Assembly (NCBI GenBank): GCA_013396525.1
Contig: VWYX01000346.1
Coordinates: forward strand, 508,244-572,243
Source: Chaetorhynchus papuensis
Lineage: Eukaryota > Chordata > Aves > Passeriformes > Rhipiduridae
Length of the DNA stretch: 64,000 nt
Direction of reading: 5' to 3'
Made by a program: the position numbers and the translations under genes. The notes beneath the pieces are model-generated. The model worked only from the letters and a program-made list of their open reading frames with translations. It did no database searches and was not told where the DNA came from. This document shows positions 11,123 to 24,974 of the stretch, in pieces. Within the stretch, counting starts at the first letter, position 1. Each line of letters starts with the position of its first letter.

Positions 11123-14100
11123 TGGTAAATATAAAAGAAATATCTCCACTCTTACTTGTGTTTATCACAGCTTTGCTCCTTTATAAAGAGGAGGTCACCA
11201 TGAGGTCCTTAAATACAACAATCTGGCATTTTGTTTAAGATTAATATAGTTATTTCTGTGAACTGTTCTCTGTGGGACTTCTGCGGTGCTAAGGAGGTCC
11301 TGTATGTCAAATATTCTACTTGTAACACAGCCCATATGCATCACAAACAGAACTAAACCCATCCACTTATTAAGATCTAACCAATAATTAAATATTTAGT
11401 AGCACAAGGTTAAATTTGCCTAAATAGTATTTTGTACCTTTCCAGAAAGATAAGGCAAAATTCAGACTTTCAGAAAATCAGAAAATCAAGAAGCAAATGT
11501 GAAGGCCTAACTGATAACTCATCCAGACTCCTCTTTCAAAATAGGAGGAACAGATGGAACACTAGAAAAATACAGGGGCCCCAGGTCTTTATATAGTTGC
11601 ATCAATAAATTATATTAGATTCCTTCAAGCAGGACAGTGCTGTCATAAAACCAGTATCATATTGGTTGGTTTGATAAAAATCATCAATTTCAGGTAAACT
11701 TTCAATGGAAACATTCTTTGTAACAGCTGGGTAAATACTACCAAGTTTTGCTGTCTGACCACAAACTTGATTTTAGCTCCTGATTTACAAATTTGCCCAG
11801 TTGAGCCCCAGCTTGCAATGACCAGCAAAGCGGCTATGAAGCTTCCTTCCCTCAAAGCCATAGGCTGCCATAGGAGATCCTGCCAAGCTCCCATTATCTG
11901 CCTGTGTAATTACAGCTTTTTAGTTCAGTGGGGTGTGATTAGCTCAAGCTGTAACTCATTTAGTGCACTATAATTACAGTGCACTCAGCTTCACAGTTGG
12001 TTCTGACCTAGAAAGGGTGTGTTCCTGAGGTTATTTTAACAATCTGTTGGCAGTGCTCATAGGCACTACCAAGCCTCGAAAGGAAAACATCTGAAATTCG
12101 ACAGGCACTTGACAGTCTTGTTAGTGGCTGCCAGTGTCAAATGAGTCGGGGTGGTTCTGAGTGTTCTGCATGTTGGTCTCATTCATGTGTCTTTACCTAA
12201 CATTTCAAGATTATCTCTTCTATTAGCAACAGATGCCCAGTGGGAAAAAAAGTTGTTTGTTTATTTATTAACTATGAGATTGTTAGTTTCTGAATAGAAT
12301 AATCAAAAATATGCAGTAAGTGCTGGAGTTATAAAAGGCAGTAAAAATTACAAGCTGTGCGCAGGAGAAGTCTCATTTTATGATGAGGAATTATATTTTA
12401 GTGCAATTAGGGCAGCAGATGCTTAATGCCTGGCCTGAAAAAAAAACAAATCCAGTTTCCATTAAAAATCTTTTATGACAATTTACCATTACGGATGTGT
12501 ATAAAAGAGCAATAGTATAGCCACCTTCAAAAGATTGTCCTCCATTTTTTGCACTTCTTTTTTACATTTTATTTGAATTAATGTTGCTAGGTATCATTGC
12601 ATCAATTTAACCACGCCCATGTAGAAAAGCTGCCAATTCATTTCTGTTATGATTGTGGCCTGGTTGTGCAAAACCTTACCTGCCAGTCACATCAAATATT
12701 CTCTCCTTTTTCTGTGTTAAAAAGAGTCCTCCTGCTTTCAACAGGTATTGCTTTCACCAGTTATTTCTGGACATATGACTGCTGATAAACTACTTCTGCA
12801 AGACCAGAATTTCTTTTCACCTATTAAGAAGCCAGAATTGATCACATGAACTACAGAGTAAAGCCAAAATTAAATTGGACATTTCTTTGATCAGTAGGTA
12901 AGGAGAGTTTTCCATTAAAAAAAGTATGGAGGATAGGTCAGTGTTTTTAAATCACACATAATTAAGCACAATGGCCTGCAATATTGCCACAGTTTTGTAT
13001 GACCTTGGTATTTTATACCTTCAGGTGGCAGAAGGGGATGCAGAAAAGCAGCACTGGTATAAATGTGGCTGAGAGCAGCCTGTAGCATAATAGAAAGGCT
13101 ATACTATTGTTGCAGAAAACAAACTTTTCAGCTTTGATTCTATAAAAAATACCCCTGCTCTGCAAGAAATTATGTTCCCATCAGGGAAGCGTAGTGGAAG
13201 AGCTCAGAAGCATGTGTGCTTGCAAGGAAAAGTGGCTGCCAAAGAGGTAACAGGCGGATTTTTCTTAACAGCAGGGTAACTTCTCTCTTTTGTGTGCAAG
13301 ACTGAACCACTCTGAAGTTCTGCTGTCACTTATGCCTCACTGATCTGGTCTTTTAACCCAAAGGCCTCCGAGGCACCCCCAGCCAAAGCAGGAAGAACAT
13401 CCCTCCCCTCTGAATGATGAAGGTGTCCCAGCAGATTAGCAGAGCACTGCTTGTGGCAGGCGATATCTGTGTGAACAATGGATTACAAAGCCAAGTCACT
13501 GTGCTTTCTTACACAGAGAAATTGAACGAAAACCATCGGTCAGGCCTGCTGAGGGAATCTGAAAGAGATGAAACCCAAGGACCTTCAAGAACTCCTTTTC
13601 TTTAGGCTCTGCATGCCAGTGCATGTTGTACGGCCTCCATGGCTAAACGATGCTGGGTAAAAGCAAGAGGAAGATCATGTAATCCTTCTAAAGTGACATT
13701 ACTACAGATCACGACTGTGATGAAGGGATTCATTTACCATCCATTATAAACACAGTGGCTACTCTTTACACATCACAAGGCTTTTTTTACATGTCCCAGA
13801 GGGCTGTGTAATTCTAACAAAAGCTTCTGCTGCTCTAGCCCGGGATAGCTGGCATTTGAGGAAGTTTTCCCAAGGTCTCTTATGGTTAAATGCGCATTTT
13901 ATTAAAAGCCCAAGTCTGCTACTGTTTGCCATGCTGAGAGATGTTGTGGGCAGTCAGGACAAAGGAAAACTAGGCAATGGAAATTTTACCGGTTGACACA
14001 CTTGACTCAAAGTAAAAATATATTAGGCCTTTCTTTTTTTTCTCTCTGCATTTTTCCTCTGTCGCTTTTCTAAGACATTATTTCACAAATTCAGTTCCTA

Positions 14101-14626
14101 CAACCAGAAAACTGGTTATAAAAGCAGTTACTTCTTCATGGAATATTGCCCAGAGGATTTTATTACTAGAGGTCCTGCTAAAATAAATAAATAAATGTGC
14201 AGAGATAGAGTGTTTTCTTCCAAACAGAGGGTAGAACAAATGTCATTATTAAATGCCAGTTACTAAAATAACAATGAGCACTAATACAGATGGATTCACC
14301 AGTCAGGTGGTATTTCAATGACTTTATTAACACTTTTTTATTATTATTATTTTCATAGGAGTATTTTAACTGTTCCAGATATCAAGTTAAAAAAAAGAAA
14401 TCAATCTTGTGTATTAGAATTCCATAGATGTATTCTTCAAAGAAAACTAATTTAAATAGGAGTTTTATCTTTGGGTGCACTGGAGTCAGCAGAAGTTTTG
14501 CAAGAGTGAAATCAGCTTCTCAAATGTTTAGGACATGTCTAGTGAAGTGGTTTCTGCAATTCAGTTGTTGGGGCAGCAGAGTAGGATGTATGCAACTTGA
14601 GTCAAGTCTCTGTCTTGGTGTTCCCG
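11123..14626. other. Non-coding stretch; homeodomain-type motifs near 11900-12000
   Basis: No gene was recognised. Around 11905-11977 there are two copies of TAATTACAG, both in a setting of low CpG and moderate A/T. Short (AAAT)n runs occur near 14185 and a TTA run near 14340. Conservation cannot be judged from one sequence, so no enhancer is called. Confidence 0.4.
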
Positions 14627-14852
14627 CACAGAATCACAGAATCATCAAGGTTGGAAAATACCTTTAATATCATCAAGTCCAAGCATCCACCCAGCACTGC
14701 CACTGTAACCACTAAACCACTAAACCATCACCCAGCGCCAGATCCAGAAGCCTCTCAAGCACCTCCAGGGATGGTGGATGGTAGGATGCCCTCCCTGGGC
14801 AACCTACTCCAACACCTGACCACCCTAACAGTTAAATTTTTTTCTATTATCT
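14627..14852 (-). mobile_element. CR1 LINE fragment, 3' end, minus orientation
   Basis: It starts CACAGAATCACAGAATCATC, then AAGGTTGGAAAATACCTTT and ATCATCAAGTCC, a well-known CR1 tail variant. This continues through an ACCACTAAACCA repeat and CCTCCAGGGATGGTGG to CAACCTACTCCAACACCTGACCACCC. The left-hand octamers give minus orientation. It is 5'-truncated within the C-terminal part of the former reverse-transcriptase ORF, and the right edge is approximate. Confidence 0.92.
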
Positions 14853-17004
14853 ATCATGATACTGACAGCAAAGAAGATAAGAAAAAAGAAAAGGTAATAC
14901 AGTCTGCCTGTTAAAGCTGGGCCAGCATACAGCAGAGAAGATTTCCAAGGCAGGGAAACCAGACAGCAAGAGGCAACATGAACCTGCAGCCCAATGAAAA
15001 GAGAACTTGATTTTATTCGGAACTCATTTCCCACCCTGCCTTTCTCTCCTCACTAAGCTATGTGCAAACTCTTCCTCGTCCTGAAAATGTCTAATTTCCT
15101 TCTCTGCTGTGCCCCTCTAAAAGGCAGAGTGGGGAGGGAGGGCACCCAAAAGTCAGACTTGGTGCCTAAGAGAAAAAGGGATTCCACCCTGGCATTAGGA
15201 GAGAGCTGAATTTGGGAACATCCTCTGCAGTACCCCTTTCTTCATGGCTGTGTTTCCCTCAGCCCATCTTATCAGCAGACGGGCTTGTTTTCATCCCATT
15301 TCTGACTCGCCACACAGAGAGAAGAAGTGGCTAACTTCCATGTATGGATTTGAGGATCTGGCTCCAGCAATAAAGTTCTGTGGATCCAAATTAGTAAGAA
15401 GTACTAAATCAAAGAGGACATACTGTTTAGTTGCTGCAGTATCAGGGCCATTTTCATGTCCTTTGGTCATGTGCCAAAAGTAACACTGCATCAAGGCCCT
15501 CAAGATAAAGCAACTCCTGACAGCCACTCTTGCCCAGCTGGGAGCAGAGAGTCATCTCAGACCTTCCTGGTCTGTTCTATTTCCCACATTTCTTTTCCTG
15601 TATGTGAATATATCCATATTGAACTTATAAGGGAGGCAACAGCTCAGCACATCTGCTCTCATGCTTATTCCTTTTTCTTTGTTATTCTTCTGAAATACAT
15701 TCCAGCTCCTTACCCTGCTTGAACTGACTGGAATAATGAGGAGTCTTATTCAACATCTCGGCTGTTCTCTGCCTTGTGTTTCACTTCTTAATGAGTGGAA
15801 AGGGTCAAATTGCTAGCATAAATTCACTCCAGTAGCTGCTCTGACTATCCATACTTTCAACCAGTGCTACTTTACTTGGACCAATTACATTCTCCTAATT
15901 TACTTTTCCTTGCCAGTGTCAGTGTCTCAGTGCCTGACAGCTTCTTACAGTTTCCACTGATCATCCCTATCCAGCAGTTCTGACCCAAAGGTGCCCTCCC
16001 CTTTAGGAGAACTCAAATGTCTTCATTACATTACTGGAATCATTCTCTGGCTTCCTTCACTGTGGAATGTAATCAGTCTCTTTCCCCATCCCACAGAGGA
16101 GAGAGAGTGCCCCAAGGGACACGCTTCTTTTGGTCTGCTTTGAGGAAATTCAGGTTCCTATGGCACACTGCAGACACACATTTGCTGACTGCAGGGCTCA
16201 AAAAATTAACTCTGCAGTACAATGACAGCACTGGAGCTGATAATTCCCTCCCCTGTGCCCCCCCTTTCCCCAGCTGAGAATCACAAATGTAAGGCAAAGA
16301 ATGAAAAGTATAGGTCCTTTTGTTAGACTACAATTTGAAGTGTCTTCTGATTTGACCCTCACTCTCTAAATCCTAACAAAAAAAAATAAAAATCAGAAAG
16401 AGTTAAAAGTTACTGAGAGAGACAATTTTGTAGATCATAATTAGTTTTTTCATTTGTTTTCTGTACTTACATTACACTTTCTTGTGCATGTCAGTTTTAG
16501 TTGTGTGTCTGTAAGCTGAAATGAACATACATTGCTCCTTATCTCAGTCAGGAGGGTAGCAGGTATCCATCAGTGTCACATTTGTGTATTGGTCTGCTTT
16601 CTACCCACCCAACCTTGTGCCCTATGGAGGTGTCCTTATGAAAGATGTGGTCTTTCTTTACTGACTACTTCTTGCAGACAATTTCTAGTTTAGAAATAAT
16701 TGTTCTTTTCAGTGATGCATGTCTCTTGCTTACTTTTCTAAGGTATTACCCTTTTGGAACTCCTTGGAAACCTATGGAGGCACATAAGGAAATTTGCATA
16801 TGCAGATTTGAAAAGAGACCAAGGGGACCTCTCTGTTTAGAGTGCAGCATAACAACATCATCCAGTGGATTATGTTGATTTAAACTGATTTCTGTGGTGT
16901 TAGGTCCACAGTAGATGCTATAATTGATGCAAGACATTTAGTACAAAGTAGAAATATACAGTCATAATAAAAACCAAATGAATAAGCACTTTTTAAAATA
17001 AAAG

Positions 17005-17040
17005 CAACAACAAGAACAACAACAACGACAACAAAAAAAA
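17005..17040 (+). repeat. Imperfect (CAA)n simple repeat
   Basis: CAA units broken by a G at two places and ending in eight A residues. Directly visible, and probably without function. Confidence 0.85.
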
Positions 17041-20000
17041 GCATTTTCACATAATTCTACAATCTGAAATGAGATTTTGATTACAGGGTGATGGGCTGGA
17101 CAGGGATGACTAGGGTTATTAAACATATACAGCTTCCTTTACTTGAGTAATTTGGTATTGGTTTCCAGTCAAGGAGAAAATATTAGTAGAAGATGATGCT
17201 GCAAAAGCATAACAAACCTGGTTATGTCATTTTTTAAAGCCTAGACAGGTCATTCAGAGATCTGCTGAGAACACTACATTGCTCTTTACTGAACTGGATA
17301 ACACACACAAATTCTGGTCCCATCCGTACCAGACATCCAGAGATTACTACAGGATTGCAATATTACAGTTGTCATTGTAAAGCCTTTCCTCCAACGATAA
17401 AAGAGCTTCAGAGTCATTAGTGAATGAGACCATGCAGTATTCCACTGAAACAAGCTTTGTAAAGATGAAACACAGGAGCAGCAGTGAAAAGGACTCGCAG
17501 AGTTTCCACTTGTTTTGAGAGGTGTGGTGGAGCTGTGTGTCCATTTGTGGTTTCTCACAGAGGCTTTTATCAACAGCAAGCAAAACATAATGGCTGCAGA
17601 AGGAGGTGCTGTACACAACAGGAATGGGAAAGCTCACTCCATTTTGGGCTGTATGGAGAGCTCTGTCCCTCCCTGGTTTTCTCAGTCCCAGGCAATGTTG
17701 TGCTCCTTAAGTCCTGAAGAACACAATTGTGGCCTAAGAGTTGGGCCTGGCACAAGGAACAAAGTCTCATTCCTGATGCCCAGAAGCAGTGCAGAAAAAC
17801 AATTCTACACAGAAATTAACCTTGTAAACAGTATCTTTTTGGCAAGTCAATAGCAAAACTAGAAGCAGGATCTCATTTTTCTTCCACTTTTCTTCTACAT
17901 AGGCACAATTAATTTAGATGTTCACTACAAAGGAAACATATATTTGAGAATGCCAAGGCTTTCTTCAGTACTGCTCTGTCTCTGGTGGAGTCAATGGATG
18001 GGCAGCAAGGATGAAATTTCTCTTGATCTAACTCACGGTGCAAGACAGTGCCTAATTAGACAGCTATTTGCTAAGGAGTCAATTTTCACTTCTCTCTTTG
18101 TACTTCTTTTATTCCCCTCTTCCATTTCTGCAGTTAATTCTGTTCAGTCTTTCTGCAGGAGCTCTACAGAGGAAAAATAATGAAGTTACCAGTATCCTGT
18201 TAATTAAACTTCCTTCCTTTATTAATTATGCCAGGAACACTCAGAAGTGAAGGCAAAATTTTGATGATTTTGTTAATGACTGGTCATTACCAGTTCCTCT
18301 GGATTGTCAACAGTATAAAAGAAATCACAGGTATAGCAGTGCTTCAACAATCAGTGTAGGAAGCTGGAGTGCAAACTCTCCTAAAAAGAACAGTTGTATG
18401 AGATATGTATGTGGTAAAGTCTTGTAGATGTGTAGGAAATTGCTGTTTCTGGTTTTAAAGCTGGTCTGTAAAGCTTCATGACAGCTCTTGTCACCTTCAT
18501 GTTTAGCTTGTTTATCCATCATAAAATATGATGCATAAACATATTTTAAATTACTTTCCTTTTGTCTTCCCTCTGCCCCCTCAGTATCCAAATGTTTCAA
18601 GCAATATCTTTGCAGGGCTATTTTATTGCTACTCCCTCTTCTCTTTCTTGTCTCCCCTGCTTCCTAATTTCCATTACTAGCTAATTATCGTGAATCTTGT
18701 TTCCATTTTATTTGGAAATAGATTGCTGGTCTTTCATGCTGTCACAATGTGGTTTCTTTTCCTTAGGAGAAACTATTTTTTCTTGCATCCCAGACTCTTT
18801 TCTCAAAGTACCTGAAACAGCCAAATCCCTTATCAGGTTTTATACAGGTTCTAGCATTTGTCCTCTTCCAACAACTCCCTTCTCCAGTCTTCTTTCTAGG
18901 CACTTTGACCTTTTTTGCTACTCTACTCCACCTCCCCATCGCTCCCTGCTGTCCTCCAGTTCTTGTCCTGCTGCTGCCAGGATTGATGCAGTAGAAGGAG
19001 CACTGAAAATCCCAAATAGGATGGCTCTTTGCTCTCAGCATGAAGGGTCAGATTATTACCCAACGTACAGTGAATCTAATTATGTTGGCAATATTCATTG
19101 CTGCATCGCTACAGCACAAGATTCACAATACCTCCCCACCAAACCACTTTCAGTTCTGCTCTCTTAAGAATTTTGTTCTGCTCTACTTTATTCTTGCTTT
19201 TTCACCTTTTTGGCTTCTGGAACTGTGGAAGGGTGTCTCCCTGTCCATTCATCTGTCTTTCCTTCCCATCATTAGACTTACTCAGCCTCTCAGACTCGCT
19301 CATAAAGAATCTTTCTCCTTCAGAGATATGATTCCTGATGCCATCCCATCATTTCAACACAATCACGTAATCTCCCAATTCCTGCAGTCATTTACAGATT
19401 AAAGTAGCATTAGGAAATAACTGTTTGGCTGTTCATTGATGCCCCATAGTACCTGGGGGAAAATGAGGATGAGTACTCTGATATCGCTTTCTGCGAATCA
19501 CCAATACTTTCTCTATGGAGCACAGATATGTGAATGTAGCTGTGGCAGGGAGGCCGCTGTGGAAAGGAACTAGGGACACATTCTGCAGTCCTCCTCCCAC
19601 GTGGCTGATATAGAACATACAAGGTGAAGCACCAAGGGAAGGAGAGCTTGTACGGAAACCATGAACTACCAAAGTGCATGCACAGCTGAAAGATTAATAA
19701 CTTCTAAGACTGTGTCCCAGGCCTGAGGTAAGAGCACTAAATCAATAGATATGGTCTCCTTTTTTGGGTATTATTCCCAAGTCACTCCCTCTACTAGATC
19801 TGAGAGCTTCTTCCCATCTCCAACATTATCCCATCCCGCAAAGCACAAGAAAATATCTGCCTCCATTCTCCACTCCCTCTGCACTGTGCAGAGGTCAGCT
19901 GTGCTTGTGGCTTCAGCCCTGAGCAACTGAGGGGATAACTGACCATCTTGCAGATAGTTATGCCGAGAAGACATGTCAAATTCACCTTTACCCTTCCTCC

Positions 20001-23000
20001 TTCTCCTTATTCCCAGGTCGCAGGGCAGTAAATTGCTTTTGATTTGCTCCCTCAGCTGGTCTGACCAGCACGTACAGCAAAATGGAATCAAGGCTCTGCC
20101 CTCTGCCCAGCTACTCATGGTGAAGGGAATCATATTAACAGCTCTGAATATTCAGGTGTCAGGTCCTGGTAGCATCCTTAAGATTGCAGGTGATGTTCTC
20201 AATTCCCAGAACTAGTACATGGCTCTGACCACGGTCTGATTCTGAGTCTAACCCTAATCTGCAGGGCTCTGAAGCTGTTAATTCCTGCTGCTTGCCTGCC
20301 AGCTCCCAGCAGCACCAGCACACAACAGAAGGCTCCAAATGTTACTCGTGCTGTCAGTGAGAGCAGCAAAATCTTCTGGGGCATAATAGTACTGCTGATA
20401 GGTGGGAAGGCGACAGATGGAAAATAGGTTTAAAAGCTCTGGGGACATCCATGATGCTCCAGGGACTGCAGATGGCTGGGAATGAACACAGTAAAAGCCA
20501 CAGCAAAATTATTCAGGGTATCTTACCATCCTAGAGCTGAAGGAGTGATTTGGACACCTTGTAAACAATGCCTGTGACAGATGGCTGAATGTCTATCTAT
20601 TCAGAGGCTGCTAATAGAAATATTATGGCAAACCTTGAATTCTGCTAATCTACAAATTCTAAACCTGCACAAAAGATACATGGTAGTGTTAACTCAGAAA
20701 CCAGAGAACATAAATAGAACCTACACATCTGGAGACATGAATTAGTACTTCCTTGCTCTTATTTAATGTGGCCCATTAGAAGAACAAGAAATATATGACA
20801 GCTGATTTTTTAAGTGACTTTCTCTCTGCTCCACTGACCTTGATTTTGAATAGAATGTATGAATTAATGAAAACCACACTGCATTCAATCCTCTCCTACT
20901 AACTTCCCAAAGAGAGGGGGAAAAGATCTTGAGTTCTCACCTATTTAAAATTCTGCTTGTATTAAGAGAGCACAGGCAGAAGCATTAAATTTCATTGTAC
21001 GGTTTCACAGCTGGGCTACAATCTGAGGAAGACAGAAGCTGGTAGCAGAGCAGGGAACAGCACTCTGCCCATCAGTTCTAATGGGCTGACTTGAAGAATA
21101 GGACATCACATAAGAAATGTGCCAGAATTGGACTCTGAAAAAAAATTTATTTGACCACATATTTCTGTAGCTGAAAAACATTCTATTTATTTATCATAAA
21201 AATCAAGAAACACAATAAAAAACAATTTTGGCACAAGCTATCCGTGTACCTGATAACTAGTTGCTGTTCCCAGTGGAAGGACACCCCTCCTACTTGGGTT
21301 ATTAAAAGAAGTTTCTAAACCCTCAAACAACAGTTTCAACAACAAAACGAGAATGAATGGTTAGCATTAGAAACCTTAAAATGCAGTGTTTGCTAGAAGA
21401 TGAGATCTCAGGAGTTACTTCAAAGTTTAGCCAAAAGGATGTACTTAGATCAAGAGTTCATGCCTACAATCCATCTTCCTAGCCATCATTCTAACTCTTC
21501 TCCATTGTGTCTGAGCACCTAATAAAAACAAATTGATCCAAAGAATATAACCTTATCTCTTGAGAGCATTGCACCCAATTTTCAGGTAGAAAGTTGAAAA
21601 ACTCACTGATGAGTGACTTGCCAAAAGATGTACAGGGAATAATGTATCGATGCCTGGAGTTTAAACCTCGCTGCCTTACCCAGCAGCTGCTTTACCACAC
21701 AGTGGTAAAAAAGGACTTAAATAACATTGTAGCAAAATAGTATTTTCTCACATTATTTAGACAATTTACTAGAGTAAGTAGGATAGCCAAATATCATAAG
21801 AGCAGCCATGTGATGTCATATCAAAGGTCTGCCTAGCTCAGTATCCTACCTTCATCAGTGACTGAAAATTGATGTTGAGAGCTATCACAGAAACTGGAAT
21901 ATCCTTCTACTACCCTTCAACTCAGCACATCTGCTTGTCTGAACTTCATAAACTGCATGTCATAGCTACGTGGAAAAAATTTGTGGGCTTTCATACATAT
22001 TATGGACCAGCTATGACAATTCAGCTGTAGTGTAAATTTGAGCTGCATGAACTATTGCCAGGTGACTTCTACATCTCTTCCATCAGAAGAGATTAACTAT
22101 TTTGTTATCTATTGAACTCCTAACTCCACCAGTTTTTTTCAGGGATCTGCAAGTCAAAAAAGGCTGGATGTTGCTTCTTTACAGATTAGGTTTCAGGTGA
22201 TTTAATTTGCTGTTGCCTGTTTGTAGCTGAGAAAATTCTGCCATCTGCTGGACAGAAGAAAATCTGCTCTGGTTCCTGCAGCTGTTAACTACTCCTCTTC
22301 CTACACCTCATGTGTTCTTGTCTCAATGTTGTTTCAGTACTTTTTTTTTTAAATTTTAAAGTTTAAGATGGTTTAATTCTCCTGTGTGCACAAAAATTTG
22401 TCTTTGTCATTTATGTGCATACACATGTTAATATCTCTGGTGTTAACTGTGTTTTCTAATTCCCACTTCTGTTTCACAGTGAGACAAACAGTCTAGCATC
22501 ATTTGTACTAATTAAAAGCTGCATGTGGGGAAAAAAATCTTACTTCAGCATAGTTTAATACTTCTTGAGGTATAAGGTGACTGGATCTAGTACATTTCTT
22601 AAAAAACAGGGTTTTTGTGCTAACTAGAACAGAATATAAGCAAATTAACTCAATAGTAGCACTCCAATGCAGTACAGCTCATTACTTATCACTTTGCAAT
22701 TTCCCACTAGCTTACTCCTAGGAAGCAAGACCAACAATTCTACCTGTGCTTTTGTCTGGGAACAGAAATGGCTTTAGTCAGCTCTTCAAATCCTGGTCAG
22801 TACTGCAGGTGACCTGAGCCACTTGAGCAAAGCCCTTGTCACAGCAGACACTTTTTCACTCTTTAGAGGCCATCAAAGACTGAAAACAAGGAGAAGCCCC
22901 TGAACTCCATTACCTGCTGGGAGGTTTGACACCATTTTTCTTAGAGCACACAGCAAATGCAGCGCTGACCCATGCACTGCCTGTCCCGTGCAGCAAAAGG

Positions 23001-24946
23001 AATGCTGTGGAGAACTAACATGGGCTGGCTGTTTTGGGGGTCAAGATACCTCACCAAGAATCCATTTCTTTGGGATGCTTTTCACAGCCAGCCTTCTTCA
23101 AGACCCCGAACCAGTACAGAACATGTGCTCATTACGTATTTAAAGCATGGTTACAGTTTCTCTTTGTCCATCTTGCCGGCCTGGTATCTGTTTCAGCTCA
23201 ATTCAAGTTATCTGAAGGACGAACACATTATGGTGACGCTCCTGTCCATGGGAGTGCACTCAGTGGCAGACCCTGATTGAAGAAGACAGAAGGCTGGCAT
23301 ATTTGCCATCCCTCCCACACAGTGTTTGTGCCCTGTGTTAAACACACGACACCAGCTCACAGATGCAAGCCCACATACATGCATACAGGTTTGATCTTGC
23401 ATCCTGGCTCCATCTGCCAAGGCTTTGATGGATGCATTGGCTGGAGTCAGAGCAACAGCTATGTCCCTCTTCTATGCTTCTTCCCCAGCAGCACCATCCT
23501 GGGTCTGCTGGGGTCACACAGAGCTTGGCTGTCTCACAGGCATTTACTGCAGCTCTGCCTACCCTTTTACCCACGTAAATACTAGTGGTATTTCTCTTGC
23601 AGGTAACCCTAGCCTTTGTGCTATGATAGAGCATAACAAAAGCCAGCAGGAAGCTAGGCAGACAGACAAGTTTTTTCCTCTATCCTTCCTCAGCTTCACT
23701 ACTCAAGCCCCATATGTAATCCAAATGTCCAACATATACCTATCTAGATACCAGTTTTTAAATGCTATTTATAATGATATACAATCTAAGAGTCAAACTC
23801 TGCAAGTCACAGGTTTTAAAAATACTATTTTATTCTTTCTACCATGTGTAGAACAAGAAACCCAAAAGCACTGTGACTCATATTTTTAACAGTTATTCTG
23901 CTTTAGTCATCTGCAGTAACATCATCAAAAGAAGCAGAATGATTTTTGGCCTAATACATAGCTGCCTGCATTATGAAACAGTAAAAAAAAACAAAAGGAG
24001 CACATGAAAACCCAGGAAGGTAGATAAAGTATCTTTGATCTCATATATTATTTCTCTCTTCAAGTACAAAAATGAAAACAGTAGGTGTCACTCTGCATTC
24101 TGTGCATCTTACAGCTAGAATAATACACAGAATCATGTAAAAGGACCTTTGTCTAACAATCCAAAATCCTTTATTTGAAAAGGTGAAAATCGACCAGCCC
24201 ACCACTTGTTCCTTCCTGGACAGCTGCAGAAAAAATGAAGGAAAAATATGTATTCTGCAGTGTATCCAAAGATGAAATAATCTAACTCTGGCAGATCATT
24301 GCATTCTAGGGAATTTTCTGCAAAATGGAAGTCAAGCATGTGCTGACAGGGAATGAGGGCTCTGGGAGATTTTATTACAAAGTTACAGCCTGGAGCGGTA
24401 GTTGCAAGATGTGCCTCCCCTGATTTCTATTCTGTGCACTTGCAGCAATCCAGCAGTTACCATAAAACTTCTGCCTGCCTAAAATGTGTTGGGCGTTAGG
24501 CAGGATATTTTCCTTTTTATAAGATACTGCTGCAGATTAGAATTTCTTTTCATTGTACAACTAGATAAGAATATAATGCTGGAGTTTCTTGATGCTTTAC
24601 ATTTTAACGCAAATAGGTTCTTCTGATATAAAGCCACATACAGAATTGAAAAAAAAAGCTAGAAAAATAGCTTGCACCAAAATAAGTCCCTTGGTGTACA
24701 TAAGGTATTCTAAACAAGAATATGGGAGATTTTCTCAGGGAGTATCAGAAAGAAATATTGTAAATAATTTAAAATGCATATATGCAAGAAGATGCAGGAA
24801 AGATGTAAAAATAAAAAACTGGAAGAATCAGAACAGCTAATTCTTATGACGTTTAAGTGAGGATAGAAAATCCATTCTGGAATCTTGCTTGCAGACACAC
24901 CTATATTACTGCAGCTAAATTATGACTTACAGTGTTATGACTTACC

Positions 24947-24974
24947 TGTTACATCAGGTTTATCTGATGTAACA
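24947..24974. repeat. Perfect 11-bp inverted repeat with 6-nt loop
   Basis: TGTTACATCAG (24947-24957) and CTGATGTAACA (24964-24974) are exact reverse complements around the loop GTTTAT. Just before it, TTATGACTTAC occurs twice, 16 bp apart (24919 and 24935). The hairpin is visible in the sequence. No function is assigned and there is no gene next to it. Confidence 0.85.
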
